Of a DNA stretch of 7,310 bases, positions 5,535 through 7,310 are shown one piece after another. The translations under genes and the position numbers were made by a program. The DNA comes from Brevundimonas sp. (lineage in GTDB: Bacteria; Pseudomonadota; Alphaproteobacteria; Caulobacterales; Caulobacteraceae), in assembly GCA_020253595.1 (NCBI GenBank), contig JADCBH010000204.1:1-7310 (forward strand), written 5' to 3'. Position 1 is the stretch's first letter; each line of letters begins with the position of its first letter. The notes under the pieces are model-generated. The model was not told the DNA's origin. It did not search any database and was given only the letters and a program-made list of their open reading frames with translations.

Positions 5535-6794
5535 TCAGGGGCGCGTCTGCCCTCGTCCCTTCACGACGTACTTGTAGCTGGTCAGTTGCTCTGCCCCGAC
5601 CGGGCCACGCGCATGCAGCCGTGAGGTCGAGATCCCGATCTCCCCGCCGAAGCCGAACTCGCCTCCGTCGGCGAACTGGGTCGAGGCGTTCCACAGCACG
5701 ATGGAGGCGTCGACAACCGCCTGGAATGCGGCGGCGGCGAAGCTGTCCTCGGCCACGATGGCCTCGGTGTGGCCCGAGCCATAGCGGTTGATGTGGTCCA
5801 CCGCCGCGTCCAGCCCGTCCACCACCTTCACCGACAGGATCGGGGCCAGGTATTCGGTCGACCAGTCCGCCTCTTCGGCCACCCCCATACCGGGGACCAA
5901 GGCCCTCGCCACCGCGTCGCCGCGCAATTCACACCCTGTAGCGATCAAGGCCTCGGCCACAGGCGGCAAGAGGCGTTCGGCCACTTCCCGATCCACCAGC
6001 AGGGTCTCGGTCGCGCCGCAGACCGAGACCCGACGCATCTTGGCGTTCAGCACCACCTCGACCGCCATGCCGACGTCGGCGGAAGCGTGCAGATAGGTGT
6101 GGTTGATGCCTTCCAGATGACCCAGCACGGGAACCCGCGCCTCGGCCTGCACCCGCTCCACAAGGCTGCGCCCGCCGCGCGGCACCAGCAGATCAATGGT
6201 ACCGCCGAGCCCGGTCAGCAGGGCACCGACCGCCGCGCGGTCGGGCGTGTCGACCAGTTGCACGGCCTCGCCCGGCAAGCCCGCCGCCCTCAGCCCCTCA
6301 GCCACAGCCGCATGGATGGCGAGCGCGCTGTCCAGACAGTCCGAACCCGAGCGCAGGATCGCGGCGTTGCCCGAGCGAATGCACAGGGCCGCCGCATCGG
6401 CCGTCACGTTCGGGCGGCTCTCGTAGATGATGGCCAGGACGCCCAGCGGCGTTCGCACCCGGCTGAACTCCAGCCCGTTGGGACGGGTCCAACGCGCCGT
6501 CGTCGCACCCAGCGGATCGGGGAAGGCAGCGACCTCGTCAACTGCCCCGGCCATGGCGGTAATCCGCCCCGGGGTGAGCGACAGACGGTCTATCAGGGCC
6601 TCTGACACGCCCTTGGCCCGCGCCCGCTCAACGTCCGTTGTATTGGCTGTGAGGATCGCGTCGGAAAGATCCCGGAGCGCCTCCGCCATCGACGTCAGTG
6701 CAGCCGACCGGGTGGCGGCCGTCGCGGTGCGCAGCGCATCGGCCCCGACACGGGCGCGGCGGCCCATCTCCAGCATCGTCTCGTCCAGGCTCAT
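5535..6794 (-). CDS. proA: Gamma-glutamyl phosphate reductase (glutamate-5-semialdehyde dehydrogenase)
   Basis: A complete 419-residue ProA, close to the usual length of about 417. It reduces gamma-glutamyl phosphate with NADPH to glutamate-5-semialdehyde, which cyclises to pyrroline-5-carboxylate: step two of proline synthesis, in the cytosol. Visible signatures are TPLGVLAIIYESRPNVT (115-131), the SGNAAILRSGSD nucleotide-binding region (141-152), LVPRGG (203-208), and VLGHLEGINHTY in the middle domain. Catalytic C259 lies in RRVSVCGATETLLVD. The C-terminal RLHARGPVGAEQLTSYKYV is typical of the family. GINH replaces the GICH I expect at that point, a mild variation away from the catalytic cysteine. 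Its ATG overlaps the proB stop as ATGA (6791-6794) and has no strong ribosome site of its own, so translation is probably coupled to proB. It is convergent with the aspartic protease gene, with 2 bp between stop codons. Confidence 0.97.
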   Translation of the reverse strand: MSLDETMLEMGRRARVGADALRTATAATRSAALTSMAEALRDLSDAILTANTTDVERARAKGVSEALIDRLSLTPGRITAMAGAVDEVAAFPDPLGATTARWTRPNGLEFSRVRTPLGVLAIIYESRPNVTADAAALCIRSGNAAILRSGSDCLDSALAIHAAVAEGLRAAGLPGEAVQLVDTPDRAAVGALLTGLGGTIDLLVPRGGRSLVERVQAEARVPVLGHLEGINHTYLHASADVGMAVEVVLNAKMRRVSVCGATETLLVDREVAERLLPPVAEALIATGCELRGDAVARALVPGMGVAEEADWSTEYLAPILSVKVVDGLDAAVDHINRYGSGHTEAIVAEDSFAAAAFQAVVDASIVLWNASTQFADGGEFGFGGEIGISTSRLHARGPVGAEQLTSYKYVVKGRGQTRP

Positions 6795-7310
6795 GAGGTC
6801 AGCACCAGGTCGTCGCGGTGAATGGCCACGCCCGGCCCCTTGTAGCCGACGATGGCCTCGATCTCTCCGGAATGGCGGCCCCGGATGCGTTCCATCTCAT
6901 CGGCGGCATAGGCGGCCAGGCCGACGCCCAGTGACTGACCGGTTTCGCCCGTCACCCGGACACAGTCGCCACGGTCGAACCGGCCCTCGACCCGTCGCAC
7001 GCCGGATGCCAGCAGGCTGCGTCCGGCCCCCAGGGCCTCGGCCGCGCCATCATCGACAGTCAGGACGCCGGCCGGCTCCAGACTGCCGGCGATCCAGGAC
7101 TTGTAGGCCTGAAGCGGCGTCGCGGGCGCGGTGATCAGGGTCGCCCTGGCCCCCGCTGCGACCGCCGCCAGCGGCCGGGTCGTCAGGCCGGAGACGATCA
7201 AGGTAGCGCACCCGGCGGACCGCGCGATCCGAGCCGCTTCCAGCTTGGTCGCCATGCCGCCGGTGCCGACATCGGCCTCTGTATTCGCTCCACCTGCCAT
7301 GGCCAGCACC
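6791..7310 (-). CDS. proB: Glutamate 5-kinase, C-terminal part (cut by right edge)
   Basis: The last 173 codons or so of ProB, which phosphorylates glutamate with ATP to gamma-glutamyl phosphate and feeds ProA. The start lies beyond the window; the in-frame GTG near base 7309 is internal. The fragment opens in the amino-acid-kinase domain with GTGGMATK (7267-7244), the family's nucleotide/phosphate motif, then EAARIARSAG. It ends with a PUA domain: ASGVRRVEGRFDRGDCVRV, GVGLAAYAADEMERIRGRHS and the terminal VAIHRDDLVLT. A full kinase plus PUA layout of about 370 residues is therefore expected, as in E. coli-type ProB, which is feedback-inhibited by proline. It overlaps proA by 4 bp. Nothing looks degraded in the visible part. 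Confidence 0.96.
   Translation of the reverse strand, partial: VLAMAGGANTEADVGTGGMATKLEAARIARSAGCATLIVSGLTTRPLAAVAAGARATLITAPATPLQAYKSWIAGSLEPAGVLTVDDGAAEALGAGRSLLASGVRRVEGRFDRGDCVRVTGETGQSLGVGLAAYAADEMERIRGRHSGEIEAIVGYKGPGVAIHRDDLVLTS

Noticed and set aside
1..7310. Mobile element, defence system, CRISPR or RNA gene
   Set aside because: No transposase, integrase, terminal repeats, direct-repeat array or tRNA-like structure was found. Gene content and base composition look uniform along the window.

Overview
This window is high-GC chromosomal DNA with strong G/C preference at third codon positions. It most likely comes from an alphaproteobacterium, and my best guess is Caulobacteraceae (Brevundimonas or Caulobacter-like). 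The guess rests on three things: base composition, a PAS-rich sensor kinase built like PleC, and an overlapping proB-proA pair. No 16S, tRNA or other taxonomic marker is present. I see no tRNA, rRNA, CRISPR array, insertion sequence, integrase or attachment site.

Layout, left to right. (1) Positions 1-1549, minus strand: the N-terminal 516 residues of a membrane sensor histidine kinase (TM1, extracytoplasmic domain, TM2, two PAS domains), cut off by the left edge before its kinase core. (2) 1684-2268, minus: an uncharacterised 194-residue cytoplasmic protein upstream of the kinase on the same strand. (3) 2269-2515: a 247-bp divergent regulatory region with a GC-rich hairpin and a small inverted repeat. 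(4) 2516-2923, plus: a small exported protein with a Gly/His-rich mature N-terminus and a duplicated Arg-rich helical motif, followed by a convincing intrinsic terminator at 2943-2975. (5) 3021-4523, plus: an ALDH7/antiquitin-type aldehyde dehydrogenase of lysine catabolism. (6) 4582-5532, plus: an exported or membrane-anchored protein with two retropepsin-like aspartic protease modules. (7) 5535-6794, minus: proA, complete. (8) 6791-7310, minus: the C-terminal part of proB, running off the right edge and overlapping proA by 4 bp.

How the genes work together. ProB and ProA are consecutive steps of proline synthesis, from glutamate through gamma-glutamyl phosphate to glutamate-5-semialdehyde, and are almost certainly translationally coupled. 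The ALDH7 enzyme handles the one-carbon-longer homologue of that product, alpha-aminoadipate semialdehyde (in equilibrium with piperideine-6-carboxylate), and oxidises it to alpha-aminoadipate. ALDH7 and the aspartic protease are co-directional with a 58-bp gap and may share a transcript, although no functional link is evident. The protease and proA are convergent with only 2 bp between their stop codons.

Most of the window is ordinary housekeeping and signalling. The least-explained items are the two-module aspartic protease, the small exported protein with its internal repeat, the uncharacterised protein next to the kinase, and the hairpin in the divergent region. I found no clear evidence of a novel multi-gene system.
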